A DNA stretch of 64,000 bases from contig NZ_CP016594.1 in NCBI RefSeq assembly GCF_001698225.1, positions 4,526,001 through 4,590,000 on the forward strand, read 5' to 3'. Each line of letters starts with the position of its first letter. Position 1 is the stretch's first letter. Below the pieces are notes generated by a model, which was not told the DNA's origin, searched no databases, and saw nothing but the letters and a program-made list of their open reading frames with translations. This DNA is from Gordonia terrae. Lineage in GTDB: Bacteria; Actinomycetota; Actinomycetes; Mycobacteriales; Mycobacteriaceae. Shown one piece after another: positions 19,796 to 29,284 of this stretch. Made by a program: the position numbers and the translations under genes.

Positions 19796-20958
19796 TAGCG
19801 GGTCGCGATCGAACGGCCGAGCACGACGCGCATGATCTCGTTGGTCCCCTCCAGGATGCGGTGCACACGGAGGTCGCGGACGATTTTCTCGATTCCGTAC
19901 TCGGTGAGGTACCCGTATCCGCCGTGCAGCTGGAGCGCCTGGTCGGCGACCTCGTAGCACGTGTCGGTGACGAAGCGCTTCGCCATCGCACACTGCTCGA
20001 CCTTGTCCGGCGCATCGTCGTCCAGGGCGGACGCCGCCTGCCACAGCATCAGCCGCGACGCCTGCAGCGACGTGGCCATGTCGGCGAGAGTGAACCGGAT
20101 CGTCGGCTCGTCGATCAGCGCGTTCCCGAAGGCCCGACGACTGGCGACATAGGCGGCCGCCTTGTCGAAGGCCGCCTGTGCACCGCCCAGCGACGATGCC
20201 GCGATGTTGATGCGACCTCCGTTCAGGCCGTTCATCGCGATGCCGAAGCCGATGCCCTCGGTGGCGCCCAGGAGATTGGCCGCGGGCACGCGCACCTCGT
20301 CGAGGATGACCTGGGCGGTGGGTTGCGCATGCCAGCCCATCTTGTGCTCCTGCGCACCGAAACTCAGCCCGGGGGAGTTCTTCTCCACGAGGAACGTGGA
20401 GATCCCCTTCGGACCGGCCTCGCCCGTGCGGGCCATGATGACGTAGAGGTCCGACGACCCCGCACCGGAGATGAACTGCTTGACCCCGGTGAGCACGTAC
20501 TCGTCGCCGGACCGCTCGGCACGGGTCGCGAGCGCGGCCGCGTCCGAGCCGGCACCCGGCTCGGTCAGGCAGTAGCTCGCGACCGTCTCCATGGTCGCCA
20601 GGCGCGGCACCCACGTCGAACGTTGTTCGTCGGTGCCGTACTTGTCGACCATCCACGTGCACATGTTGTGGATGGACAGGAACGACGCGACGGCCGGATC
20701 GGCGTAGGCCAGCTGCTCGAAGATGCGCACGCCGTCCAGACGGCGCAGGCCACTGCCGCCGGCATCTTCCGAACAGTAGATGGCGCCCATCCCGAGTTCC
20801 GACGCCTCGCGCAGCTCGTCGACCGGAAAGTGGTTCGACGCGTCCCACTCCAGCGCGAACGGTGCCAGCTTCTTCGCCGCGAAACCCGCTGCGGTCTCGA
20901 CGATGACGCGTTCGTCACCGTCGAGCCGAGCGACCGCGGCGTCGGCGAAAGTGGTCAA
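19777..20958 (-). CDS. Acyl-CoA dehydrogenase, probably isobutyryl-CoA dehydrogenase
   Basis: 393 residues, FAD flavoprotein. Typical blocks: CLTEPGAGSDAAAL (FAD/substrate), GGRINIAASSLGGAQAAFD, QLHGGYGYLTEYGIEK, and the catalytic Glu region ILEGTNEIMR at the C-terminus. Its place between mmsA and mmsB points to dehydrogenation of isobutyryl-CoA to methacrylyl-CoA in valine catabolism. The apparent start is TTG seven bases after the mmsA stop, so translation is probably coupled. A general short/branched-chain substrate cannot be excluded. Confidence 0.9.
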   Translation of the reverse strand: MTTFADAAVARLDGDERVIVETAAGFAAKKLAPFALEWDASNHFPVDELREASELGMGAIYCSEDAGGSGLRRLDGVRIFEQLAYADPAVASFLSIHNMCTWMVDKYGTDEQRSTWVPRLATMETVASYCLTEPGAGSDAAALATRAERSGDEYVLTGVKQFISGAGSSDLYVIMARTGEAGPKGISTFLVEKNSPGLSFGAQEHKMGWHAQPTAQVILDEVRVPAANLLGATEGIGFGIAMNGLNGGRINIAASSLGGAQAAFDKAAAYVASRRAFGNALIDEPTIRFTLADMATSLQASRLMLWQAASALDDDAPDKVEQCAMAKRFVTDTCYEVADQALQLHGGYGYLTEYGIEKIVRDLRVHRILEGTNEIMRVVLGRSIATRYRSLAP

Positions 20959-20964
20959 CGCCGA

Positions 20965-22506
20965 TCAGTCCATCGTCGGGATGACGAACTCGGCGCCGTC
21001 CTTGATGCCGGACGGCCAGCGCGTCGTCACCGTCTTGGTCTTGGTGTAGAACTGGATCGACGCCGGCCCGTGCTGGTTGAGATCACCGAAGCCCGAACGC
21101 TTCCAGCCGCCGAAGGTGTAGTACGCCACCGGAACCGGGATCGGCACGTTCACGCCGACCATGCCGACGTCGACGCGGGCCGTGAAGTCGCGGGCGGCGT
21201 CGCCGTCCTGGGTGAAGATCGCGACACCGTTGCCGTACTGGTGGTCCGACGCCAGCGCGAGGGCCTCCTCGTAGTCGCCGGCACGCACGATCGACAGAAC
21301 CGGACCGAAGATCTCCTCGGTGTAGATGGTCATGTCCTTGGTCACGTGGTCGAACAGGGTCGGGCCGATGAAGAAGCCCTTCGAGATGTCCTCGTCGCCG
21401 AAGGTCTGCTCGTTGTTGGCGCGCTCACGTCCGTCGATGACGACCTCGGCACCTTCCTCGGCACCCTTGTCGATGAACCCGCGGACCCGCTCGAGGGCGG
21501 CGGCGGTGACCAGGGGCCCGTAATCGGCCTTGGGATCGAGGCTGTGCCCGACACGCAGCGCGTTCACCCGGTCGATCAGCTTGGCGCGCAACCGATCTGC
21601 GGTCTGCTCGCCGACCGGGACCGCGACGCTGATGGCCATGCAGCGCTCACCGGCGCTGCCGTAGCCCGCACCGATCAGCGCGTCCACGACCTGGTCGAGG
21701 TTGGCGTCGGGCATGATGATCGCGTGGTTCTTGGCGCCACCGAAGCACTGTGAGCGCTTCCCGTGGGCGGCCGCCGTCGAGTAGATGTACTGCGCGATGT
21801 CGGAGCTGCCGACGAAGCCGAGGGCCTTGACGTCCGGGTGGGTCAGCAGCGCGTCGACCGCTTCCTTGTCGCCGTGCACGACCTGGAACACACCGTCGGG
21901 CAGGCCCGCCTCGGTGAACAGTTCGGCCAGCCGCACCGGCACGGACGGATCGCGCTCGCTGGGCTTGAGGATGAACGCGTTGCCGCACGCGAGGGCCGGG
22001 CCGGCCTTCCACAGCGGGATCATGGCCGGGAAGTTGAACGGCGTGATGCCCGCGACGACACCGAGCGGCTGGCGGATGGAGTGCACGTCGATGCCGCCGC
22101 CGGCACCGGCGGTGAACTCGCCCTTGATGAGGTGCGGGATGCCGATCGCGAACTCGATCACCTCGACGCCGCGCTGGATGTCGCCGAGAGCGTCGGCGTG
22201 GGTCTTGCCGTGCTCGAGCGACAGCGTGGTCGCGAGCTCGTCGGCGTTCTTGTTGACCAGATCGACGAACCGCATCAGGACGCGGGCGCGGCGCTGCGGG
22301 TTCCAGGCGGCCCACTCCTTCTGCGCCTCCGAGGCGGTCGCGATCGCGGCGGCGACGTCGTCGGTCGACGCCAGCGGGACCTGGGACTGCACGGCGCCCG
22401 TGCTCGGGTTGAAGACGTCGGCGAAACGTCCGCCCTCGGCGGGAACGCGCTTGCCGTTCAGGTAGTGCGGGATCGAGGGGACAGCAGGAGCGGACACGGA
22501 GATCAC
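20965..22506 (-). CDS. mmsA: Methylmalonate-semialdehyde dehydrogenase (CoA-acylating)
   Basis: 513 residues, aldehyde dehydrogenase superfamily. It converts methylmalonate semialdehyde to propionyl-CoA. Key parts: GITPFNFPAMIPLW, FVGSSDIAQYIY, and the active-site Cys in SQCFGGAKNH, the specific MMSDH signature. First gene of the valine operon. The listed GTG (22506) has only a weak RBS; the GTG at 22494, with AAGGTGA five bases upstream, may be the true start. A promoter with 17-base spacing lies upstream. Confidence 0.95.
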   Translation of the reverse strand: MISVSAPAVPSIPHYLNGKRVPAEGGRFADVFNPSTGAVQSQVPLASTDDVAAAIATASEAQKEWAAWNPQRRARVLMRFVDLVNKNADELATTLSLEHGKTHADALGDIQRGVEVIEFAIGIPHLIKGEFTAGAGGGIDVHSIRQPLGVVAGITPFNFPAMIPLWKAGPALACGNAFILKPSERDPSVPVRLAELFTEAGLPDGVFQVVHGDKEAVDALLTHPDVKALGFVGSSDIAQYIYSTAAAHGKRSQCFGGAKNHAIIMPDANLDQVVDALIGAGYGSAGERCMAISVAVPVGEQTADRLRAKLIDRVNALRVGHSLDPKADYGPLVTAAALERVRGFIDKGAEEGAEVVIDGRERANNEQTFGDEDISKGFFIGPTLFDHVTKDMTIYTEEIFGPVLSIVRAGDYEEALALASDHQYGNGVAIFTQDGDAARDFTARVDVGMVGVNVPIPVPVAYYTFGGWKRSGFGDLNQHGPASIQFYTKTKTVTTRWPSGIKDGAEFVIPTMD

Positions 22507-22543
22507 CTTCGACTTCGTTGGGGGTTATGGCCGGTGTCACCAC

Positions 22544-22572
22544 ATAGTAGGACATCCAAGTATTTCTTCCAA
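22544..22572 (-). promoter_or_regulatory. Promoter of the mmsA operon
   Basis: On the minus strand TTGGAA (22567-22572), 17 bases, then TACTAT (22544-22549), a good sigma-70-type match 38 bases upstream of the mmsA start. Confidence 0.55.
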
Positions 22573-22604
22573 CCCCCTGTTCACCAGCGATTTCACACCG
22601 GCGA

Positions 22605-22623
22605 GCCGGTTAGGCTACCCTCG
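22605..22623 (+). promoter_or_regulatory. IdeR/DtxR-like iron box upstream of the flavodoxin
   Basis: GCCGGTTAGGCTACCCTCG matches 13 of 19 positions of the iron-box consensus TWAGGTWAGSCTWACCTWA, with the central GGTTAGGCTA intact. It lies 34 bases upstream of the flavodoxin ATG. Iron-repressed flavodoxin replacing ferredoxin is a well-known response. Confidence 0.6.
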
Positions 22624-22657
22624 CTTTGCGAAAACGCCGACGTCGAGAGGAGTTCAC

Positions 22658-23098
22658 ATGTCGGTTGTCATCCTCTACGGAACCGAAACCGGGAACGGCG
22701 AGCTCGTCGCGGACGCCATCGCCGACACGCTGGCCGCCGATCACGATCCCTCGATCTACGACATGAGCGAGTTCGCGGTCGAGGATCTCGACCCCGAGGA
22801 CTTCCTCGTCATCGTCTGCTCGACCTACGGCGAAGGCGAACTCCCGACCGGCGCCGAGCCCTTCGCCGAGGAACTCGAGAGCGTCGACCCCGACCTCACC
22901 GGTGTGCGGTTCGCGGTGTTCGGGCTCGGGGATTCGATCTACGACACGTTCAACCGCGGTGGCGAGATTGTCGCCGAGATGCTCACCAAGCGCGGCGCGG
23001 TCCAGGTGGGCGAACACGCCCGCCACGACAACTCGTCGGCGATCAAGCCGGCGAAGCAGGCCGCCGAGTGGGCCGAAGGAATCTCGCAGGAGATCTGA
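22658..23098 (+). CDS. Flavodoxin-domain protein (MioC-like)
   Basis: 146 residues, short-chain flavodoxin fold. The FMN phosphate loop is YGTETGNGE near residue 8. The isoalloxazine loops are CSTYGEGELPTGA (about 53) and FGLGDSIYDTFNRGG (about 87). Stand-alone electron carrier, likely cytoplasmic. An IdeR-like box directly upstream suggests it is made when iron is scarce, to replace iron-sulfur ferredoxins. It is divergent from the mmsA operon. No partner reductase is next to it. Confidence 0.9.
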   Translation: MSVVILYGTETGNGELVADAIADTLAADHDPSIYDMSEFAVEDLDPEDFLVIVCSTYGEGELPTGAEPFAEELESVDPDLTGVRFAVFGLGDSIYDTFNRGGEIVAEMLTKRGAVQVGEHARHDNSSAIKPAKQAAEWAEGISQEI

Positions 23099-23125
23099 GA
23101 ACCCGGACGTCGTCGCGGTCGGTGG

Positions 23126-24058
23126 TCAGGCCACCGGCCGCGACGTCGTCGTCTCCGACTCCCCCGCCGCGGCGTCTTTCGCTGCGACCCCGTCGGCTGC
23201 GGTCTCCTCGACAGCGGCGGCCTCTTCCGCGGCGACCGCCTGTTCGTACCCGCGCACTGCCGACAGCTTGGCGAGTTCACACACCGCACGCACCATGATC
23301 GCGAGCACGATCCCGAGGAACAGCGCCGTCGGCACCGACACCTGCAGGTTCTCGCCGAGCAACAACACGCCGAGAACCATGGCGACGGCAGGCTCGGCCA
23401 CCGTCATCGAGGGGAACGACGTCTGCAGGTCGCCCGCGCCGAATCCCATCTGCTGGGCGAGGATCGCGCCGATCACCACCAATACGAAGAGATAGATCTC
23501 GGGGTGGACGAAGGTACGCCAGAAATGATGGGTGACCTGGTAGATCACCGTCTTGACCAGCAGTGCCGACACCCCGAAGAGAACGCCGGCGACCAGTCCG
23601 TAGAACAGCGCCTTGTAGTGCGGGCTCGAGCGGTGCGCCAAGACCACCAACGCCACCACGACACCGATGACCGCCCCCACCGTGCCCCAGAGCAACAAAG
23701 CGTCGGGTCGCCGCATCGACGGTTCGGGTCGCGCCACGATGAGGAACGTGACGACACACGCGACGAGCACCCCGCCCCACGCCCATTCGATGCGGGCCGG
23801 GTTCCGATGGTCGGCCCAGGCCTCCAGCGGCAGGGCGAACAGCACCGCCAGCACGACCAGCGGTTGCACGAGCAGGATCGAGCCCAACCCGAGCGCAGAC
23901 GCCTGCAAACCGAAGCCGCACAGCGCAATCGCCGCACCCGCCCACCAACCCGGGGTGATGGCACCGTTCACCCGAGAGGCGCGCTGACGCAACACGGTGC
24001 CCGCCGCGATCATCAACGCGGCCAGCACCGCGAGGAGAGCGGGTACCCAGGTGTGCAC
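23126..24058 (-). CDS. DMT-superfamily integral membrane protein (EamA/magnesium-transporter-like)
   Basis: About 310 residues from the preferred GTG at 24058, giving HTWVPALLAVLAAL as the first segment. I count roughly nine hydrophobic segments (e.g. GAAIALCGFGLQASALGLGSILLVQPLVVLAVLF), the duplicated architecture of drug/metabolite transporters, followed by a polar Glu/Ala-rich tail. A longer start at 24175 would add 39 Arg/Pro-rich residues and overlap the divergent gene, so it is disfavoured. The family resembles small-multidrug or NIPA-like transporters; the substrate is unknown. Confidence 0.75.
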   Translation of the reverse strand: MHTWVPALLAVLAALMIAAGTVLRQRASRVNGAITPGWWAGAAIALCGFGLQASALGLGSILLVQPLVVLAVLFALPLEAWADHRNPARIEWAWGGVLVACVVTFLIVARPEPSMRRPDALLLWGTVGAVIGVVVALVVLAHRSSPHYKALFYGLVAGVLFGVSALLVKTVIYQVTHHFWRTFVHPEIYLFVLVVIGAILAQQMGFGAGDLQTSFPSMTVAEPAVAMVLGVLLLGENLQVSVPTALFLGIVLAIMVRAVCELAKLSAVRGYEQAVAAEEAAAVEETAADGVAAKDAAAGESETTTSRPVA

Positions 24059-24173
24059 GATCCCCAGGGTAACGGCGGCTGCCGGTGCTCGCGGTGGCGA
24101 CCGGAGTCGCCCGAACCGAGATCGACGGTGTCGGAACACCCACCACCTGCCCGGACAACGTAGATTCGAACCC

Positions 24174-24464
24174 ATGCGTTATCGGTCAGATCTGGAACGA
24201 CTGGCCACCCTCGACGCCGCCGCGATCGAGGTGGCCTGCACCGACTGCACCTCGGTGGGCGAATTCATCGCCTGCGCCGTCGACGAGTATCTAGAGTTCG
24301 ACGTCGCCGCCGAGGAGGCCGAGGCCCGCGGCGACGACGAGCATGCGGCCTTCCTCCGGCAGGAGGCGGCGGCGTGGCGCGCCACCGTGCGGGTGCTGCG
24401 GATGATGGTCGCCGAGTCCGGGCCCGGCAACCGGGTCAGCGACCGACGGCACGGCGCCGCATGA
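24174..24464 (+). CDS. Conserved small acidic protein of unknown function
   Basis: 96 residues from an ATG at 24174. Helical and acidic (EVACTDCTSVGEFIACAVDEYLEFDVAAEEAEARGDDEHAAFLRQEAAAWR). A CxxC pair sits near residue 22-25, but no other metal ligands are evident. Its TGA overlaps the next gene's ATG (ATGA), so the pair is translationally coupled. I do not recognise the family. Confidence 0.7.
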   Translation: MRYRSDLERLATLDAAAIEVACTDCTSVGEFIACAVDEYLEFDVAAEEAEARGDDEHAAFLRQEAAAWRATVRVLRMMVAESGPGNRVSDRRHGAA

Positions 24465-24955
24465 GCGAGGCCCGCACGCTCATCCTGATGCGGCACGGCA
24501 AGTCGGGCTACCCGCCCGCGACGCCCGATCACGACCGTCCGCTGGCCGAACGCGGCGACCGGCAGGCCGCTCTGGCCGGACGATGGATGGCCGACGAGGG
24601 CCTGCGGGTCGACGCGGTGCTGTGCTCCACGTCGACTCGAACGCGTCAGACCCTCGCCCGGACCGGCATCGACGCGCCGGTGACCTACGTCGAGGACATC
24701 TACGGCGGCGCACCCGAGGAGATCCTCGAGTCCATCCGCATTCACGCACCCGCCGACGCGCAGACGATCCTCGTCGTCGGGCACGAGCCCGGGATGCCCG
24801 CGACCGCGCTGACGCTCGACCCGGACGGTCACATCGAACGGTTTCCCACCTCGGCCTACGCGGTCGTCGGCGTGACCCACCCGTGGGGCCGCCTCGGCCT
24901 GACCCCCGACCCGGGGGCCCACCTCGTGGGTGTGCGAATCCCGCGCGAGGACTGA
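24461..24955 (+). CDS. SixA-like histidine phosphatase
   Basis: 164 residues. The catalytic RHGKS motif (LMRHGKSGYPP) at residue 10 and a second conserved His in VVGHEPGMP near 109 define the phosphoglycerate-mutase-like phosphatase superfamily; LAERGDRQAALAG is typical of SixA. E. coli SixA dephosphorylates phosphohistidine proteins; the target here is unknown. It starts by ATGA overlap with the upstream small gene and ends three bases before nadE. Confidence 0.85.
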   Translation: MSEARTLILMRHGKSGYPPATPDHDRPLAERGDRQAALAGRWMADEGLRVDAVLCSTSTRTRQTLARTGIDAPVTYVEDIYGGAPEEILESIRIHAPADAQTILVVGHEPGMPATALTLDPDGHIERFPTSAYAVVGVTHPWGRLGLTPDPGAHLVGVRIPRED

Positions 24956-24958
24956 CCG

Positions 24959-25801
24959 ATGGCGCACACTGGGGTCATGCGTGAGATCCAGCGAACCATC
25001 ATCGACGCCCTCGCGGTGAAGCCCTCGATCGAACCCGCCGACGAGGTGGAACGCCGGGTGCGCTTCCTCGCCGACTACCTCGACGCGACCGGCGCCAAGG
25101 GATATGTCCTCGGCATCTCCGGCGGGGTGGACTCCACCCTGGCCGGACGGCTGGCACAGCTGGCCGCCGACCGCGTCCGTGCCGGTGGCGGTGAGGCCGT
25201 CTTCGTGGGGGTCCGCCTCCCCTACCGGGTGCAGCACGACGAGGACGACGCGGCTGCCGCGCTCGATTTCGTCGCCGCCGACGAGGTGGTCACCGTCAAT
25301 GTGGCCCCCGGCGTCGACGCCCTCACCGCGGAGATCGAACAGGCGACCGGCAACCGACTCACCGATTTCACCAAGGGCAATGCGAAGGCCCGGCACCGGA
25401 TGGTCGCGCAGTACGCGCTCGCCGGCGACCGCGGATTGCTGGTCATCGGGTCCGACCACGCGTCGGAGAACGTCACCGGTTTCTTCACCAAACACGGCGA
25501 CGGTGCCGCCGATGTCCTGCCCCTCTCCGGACTGAACAAGCGGCAGGGCCGTGCGCTGCTGCGCCACCTCGGTGCGCCGCAGCAACTGTGGGAGAAGGTC
25601 CCGACCGCCGACCTGCTGGACGACAAGGCCGGGCAGACCGACGAGGACGAACTCGGCCTGCGCTACGACGACATCGACGACTACCTCGAGGGACGCGAGA
25701 TCCCCGTCGAGGCCGCGGAGAAGATCGAGGCCGCGTGGCATCGCAACCGGCACAAGCGGACGACTCCGGTGGAGGTCGACGACACCTGGTGGCGGTCCTA
25801 G
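24959..25801 (+). CDS. nadE: NAD(+) synthetase, ammonia-dependent type
   Basis: 280 residues, the length of the single-domain enzyme. It amidates nicotinate adenine dinucleotide with ammonia and ATP. Motifs: P-loop GISGGVDSTLAG near 53, NAD-site TKGNAKARHRMVAQYALA near 138, GSDHASENVTGF near 163, and TADLLDDK near 217. No glutaminase domain. The unusual point is that a complete glutamine-dependent NAD synthetase follows 53 bases downstream, so the genome has both types in tandem. An internal ATG seven codons in is a possible alternative start. Confidence 0.93.
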   Translation: MAHTGVMREIQRTIIDALAVKPSIEPADEVERRVRFLADYLDATGAKGYVLGISGGVDSTLAGRLAQLAADRVRAGGGEAVFVGVRLPYRVQHDEDDAAAALDFVAADEVVTVNVAPGVDALTAEIEQATGNRLTDFTKGNAKARHRMVAQYALAGDRGLLVIGSDHASENVTGFFTKHGDGAADVLPLSGLNKRQGRALLRHLGAPQQLWEKVPTADLLDDKAGQTDEDELGLRYDDIDDYLEGREIPVEAAEKIEAAWHRNRHKRTTPVEVDDTWWRS

Positions 25802-25854
25802 GAACACCTGCCCGCCGAGGCGCGTCCGGGCCCGCCCGCGATTAGGGTGTCGGA

Positions 25855-27879
25855 GTGTCTGTCTACGCAAACGGATTCGCCCGGGTCGCCGGTGCCGTTC
25901 CCGTCCTGACGATCGCCGAACCCGCGGTCAACGCCACGCGCACCATCGCACTCGCGCGACGGGCCGCCGACGACGGCGCCTGCCTGGTCGTCTTCCCCGA
26001 ACTGGGGCTGTGCGGTTACAGCGTCGACGACCTCTTCCATCAGGATGCTCTCCTCGACGGGTGCCGCGCCGCACTCGACGAGATCGTGGCCGCCAGCGCC
26101 GGAATGACGCCGGTCCTCTGCGTCGGGCTGCCGATGCTCGTCGGCGACGGCCTGTACAACTGCGCCGCCGTCATCCACGACGGTGCCGTCCTGGGGGTGG
26201 TCCCGAAGTCCTACCTGCCGAACTACCGCGAGTTCTACGAGCAGCGCTTCTTCGCCGCGGCACGCGACGCGATCCCCACGACCGTGTCGATCGGCGGCGA
26301 CGAGGTCCCGTTCGGCGCCGATCTCGTCTTCGAGGCACGCGACCTCCCCGGTTTCGCACTGTTCGTCGAGATCTGCGAAGACGGGTGGGTGGCGATCCCA
26401 CCGAGCACGTGGGCGGCTCTCGGCGGCGCGACGGTGCTGGCCAACCTGTCGGGCAGCCCGGTCACCATCGGCAAAGAGGGCTACCGCACCAACCTGTGCA
26501 CGGGGCACTCCGCACGCACCATCTCCGCCCACGTGTACGTCGCCGCGGGCTTCGGCGAATCGACGACCGACCTGGCCTGGGACGGTGACGCCCTCATCAC
26601 CGAGAACGGCTCGCTCCTCGCCCGGAGCGAACAGTTCGCGACGACCGACCAGATCATCTCCGCCGACATCGATCTCGACCGGTTGCGGCAGGAACGGATG
26701 CGCATGATCAGCCTGCGCGACCAGGTCGGCGACCACTCCGAACGGTTGAAGTCGTTGCGCCGCATCGGCTTCGACTTCGGCGAGTTGGCCGGCGACGATG
26801 ACGTGGTCCGGCGGGTGATTCCCCGGTTCCCCTATGTGCCGGCGGATTCCGCCGACCGAGACGAACGCTGTGCCGAGGTCCGTTCCATTCAGGTGCAGGG
26901 TCTCGCCCAGAGACTGCGATCGACCGGACTGGAGAAGATCGTCATCGGCGTCTCCGGCGGGCTGGACTCGACGCTCGCGCTCCTCGTCGCGGTCGACACG
27001 TTCGACCGACTGGGGCTGCCGCGCACCAACATCCTCGGTTACACGATGCCCGGTTTCGCGACCGGCGGCCCGACGCTGCGACGGGCCCACGCGCTCATGG
27101 ACTCCCTCGGCGTGAGCGGCACCGAGATCGACATCCGGCCGTCGTGTGAGCAGATGCTCGCCGACCTCGACCATCCGTACGCCCGCGGCGAGAAGGTCTA
27201 CGACGTCACGTTCGAGAACGTGCAGGCGGGCGAACGGACCTCGCACCTGTTCCGCCTGGCGAACTCCAACGGCGCCATCGTGCTCGGCACCGGCGACCTG
27301 TCCGAACTCGCGCTCGGTTGGTGCACCTACGGTGTCGGCGACCAGATGTCCCACTACAACGTCAACGGCTCGGTGCCGAAAACGCTCATCCAGCACCTGA
27401 TCCGGTGGATGATCACCAGCGGACACCATTCGTCGGAGACCACCGAGACCCTGGTCGAGATCCTCGACGACGTCATCTCCCCCGAGTTGGTGCCGCCCGG
27501 TGACGACGGCCGGATCCAGAGCACCGAGGACACCGTCGGCCCCTACGAACTGCACGATTTCTTCCTCTACCACCTGACGCGCTTCGGCTATCGGCCGACC
27601 AAGATCGCCTACCTCGCCCGGCAGGCGTGGGGCGACCGCACCCGCGGTCCGTGGTCGGATCTGCTGACCGAGGACAAACGCAACGAATACGATGCGGCGA
27701 CCATCGAGCACTGGCTCGGCGTGTTCGTGAAGCGGTTCATGGGCAACCAGTTCAAGCGCTCGGCGATGCCGAACGGTCCGAAGATCGGATCGGGCGGGTC
27801 CCTGTCTCCGCGTGGCGATTGGCGGTCACCGTCGGATGCGTCGGCGCAGGTCTGGCTCGACCAGCTGGCCGGGGGTTAG
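25855..27879 (+). CDS. nadE: NAD(+) synthetase, glutamine-hydrolysing
   Basis: 674 residues, matching the mycobacterial two-domain enzyme. The N-terminal nitrilase-type glutaminase (1-300) has the triad Glu in [11 protein letters not shown], Lys in [14 protein letters not shown] and Cys in EICEDGW. The C-terminal synthetase has the pyrophosphate loop [12 protein letters not shown] and [15 protein letters not shown] start. It makes NAD from deamido-NAD using glutamine nitrogen. This enzyme alone would suffice in mycobacteria, which makes the adjacent ammonia-dependent copy redundant or specialised. Confidence 0.96.
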   Translation: MSVYANGFARVAGAVPVLTIAEPAVNATRTIALARRAADDGACLVVFPELGLCGYSVDDLFHQDALLDGCRAALDEIVAASAGMTPVLCVGLPMLVGDGLYNCAAVIHDGAVLGVVPKSYLPNYREFYEQRFFAAARDAIPTTVSIGGDEVPFGADLVFEARDLPGFALFVEICEDGWVAIPPSTWAALGGATVLANLSGSPVTIGKEGYRTNLCTGHSARTISAHVYVAAGFGESTTDLAWDGDALITENGSLLARSEQFATTDQIISADIDLDRLRQERMRMISLRDQVGDHSERLKSLRRIGFDFGELAGDDDVVRRVIPRFPYVPADSADRDERCAEVRSIQVQGLAQRLRSTGLEKIVIGVSGGLDSTLALLVAVDTFDRLGLPRTNILGYTMPGFATGGPTLRRAHALMDSLGVSGTEIDIRPSCEQMLADLDHPYARGEKVYDVTFENVQAGERTSHLFRLANSNGAIVLGTGDLSELALGWCTYGVGDQMSHYNVNGSVPKTLIQHLIRWMITSGHHSSETTETLVEILDDVISPELVPPGDDGRIQSTEDTVGPYELHDFFLYHLTRFGYRPTKIAYLARQAWGDRTRGPWSDLLTEDKRNEYDAATIEHWLGVFVKRFMGNQFKRSAMPNGPKIGSGGSLSPRGDWRSPSDASAQVWLDQLAGG

Positions 27880-27963
27880 TGGCTTCGACACGTCGCCTCG
27901 CTGCGCTCGTCGACTGCTCAACCAGCGAGAGACCACGCTCATCGACAGCTCATAGCTCCTATG

Positions 27964-29028
27964 TCAAGCAGCGGCGGCTGTCGGGTTGTCGGCTTTGTGG
28001 GTGCGGGCGTGGTGGTCGGTGGTGAGGTGGTTGTAGACGACGCGGGTGAGGCGGCGTTTGAGGCAGCGCATCGCCTCGCGAGGAGTCTTGCCGTCTGCCT
28101 GCTTTCTCTCGTAGTAGGCGTGGCCGAGGGTGTCCGGCATGCGTGCCTGGGTCAGCGCGATGCGGTGGATCGCGGCGTTGAGTTGGCGGTTGCCCGACCG
28201 CGTGAGTCGATGACGCCCCGGGTTGGCCGACCACACCGGCACGGGGGCGATTCCGGCGTGGCGGGCGAACTGGGCCTCCCCGGGGAATCGGGTGATGTCG
28301 GCGGATTCGCCGAGGAGTTTCGCGGCGCTGAGCGCGCCACAACCGGGCATCGCCAACAGGGTGGGCACCGCGTCGGAAACCTTCTTGGTGATCTCTCGTT
28401 CGACCTCATTGATCTCCACGGTCAGGTCGTAGATAGCGGCGACTTCCTTGCCGGCCAGGCGGGCATCGACACCGCTGCCTTGGGTCGTCAACCAGGTTTG
28501 CAGCGCTTTCTGATGCTTCTTGAGTTTCATCCCGCCCTTTTTGATGTGGTGCTCGGGGTCGAGTTGGTGTACCCGCCACAACACCCGGTTGATCTTCGAG
28601 GTTCGTTCGCGCACAAGGCAATCACGGTAGTCGACGAGAGCTTTCATCTCGTAGGACAACGCGTCGTGAGACGCCACCGGAAGGTCGGGTTCACGTGCTG
28701 CGGCCCGAGCCACGGCTAGCGCATCGATCGGATCGGACTTGCCGCGTTCCCGTCCGGTACGGCGGTGTTCGGCCATCAGGCGCGGCGCTACCCGCACCAC
28801 TTTCTGATCGGCGCCTAGCAGGTCGCGTTCGAGCCGGGCCGACATGTTGCGACAGTCCTCGATCGCCCACAACACCTCGGTACCGAAGCGTGTATGCGCC
28901 CACTGCATGGCTGTGCGATGCCCGGCCGTGGTCGCCGGCACCACGGTGGATCCGAGTTGTTTGCCGACAGCGTCGACCGCGACGAAGGTGTGCGTGCGCT
29001 TGTGCACATCAGCACCGATGACGATCAT
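27964..29028 (-). CDS. IS110-family DEDD transposase
   Basis: 354 residues from the ATG before IVIGADVHKRTH; an in-frame GTG/ATG upstream would add 26 unlikely residues. The N-terminal RuvC-like DEDD domain has Asp in GADVHK, Glu in WAIED and the Asp pair in KSDPIDALAVARAA. The C-terminal serine-bearing domain (transposase 20) has MPGCGALSAAKLLGE, ITRFPGEAQFARHAGIAPV and GNRQLNAAIHRIA. The frame is complete, so the element may still be active. Confidence 0.95.
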   Translation of the reverse strand: MIVIGADVHKRTHTFVAVDAVGKQLGSTVVPATTAGHRTAMQWAHTRFGTEVLWAIEDCRNMSARLERDLLGADQKVVRVAPRLMAEHRRTGRERGKSDPIDALAVARAAAREPDLPVASHDALSYEMKALVDYRDCLVRERTSKINRVLWRVHQLDPEHHIKKGGMKLKKHQKALQTWLTTQGSGVDARLAGKEVAAIYDLTVEINEVEREITKKVSDAVPTLLAMPGCGALSAAKLLGESADITRFPGEAQFARHAGIAPVPVWSANPGRHRLTRSGNRQLNAAIHRIALTQARMPDTLGHAYYERKQADGKTPREAMRCLKRRLTRVVYNHLTTDHHARTHKADNPTAAAA

Positions 29029-29284
29029 GGGAGATGCCTTCCTGTCAGAGGGAGTGGCGACAGTCGGGCCGGTCGGCGGACACATCTCAGTCGGGGGCGA
29101 TGCCACGCTCCTATCAAGTCACGCCGGCCGGTCCTGACACACCAGGCATCGGCACAATGAGCCAACACCAGCCCGATACAGCCAGGGCGGTAACCAGCGG
29201 GAGAGCCAGATGCCTGGTGCTCAGAACCCAACCACCACCGAAATGGCTAGACAACCCTGACACTGAAACCAGCGGGAAACACGT
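29029..29284 (-). ncRNA. Candidate IS110 bridge RNA region
   Basis: Untranslated region upstream of the transposase. It contains a perfect 11-bp inverted repeat, 29140-29150 (CACCAGGCATC) with 29209-29219 (GATGCCTGGTG), closing a 58-base internal loop, the size and shape of a guide loop. GCTCCTAT at 29107-29114 recurs at the transposase-distal end of the element (27955-27962), as expected if one loop pairs with the donor end. IS110 bridge RNAs in this position are established; the exact ends here are not known. Confidence 0.6.
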
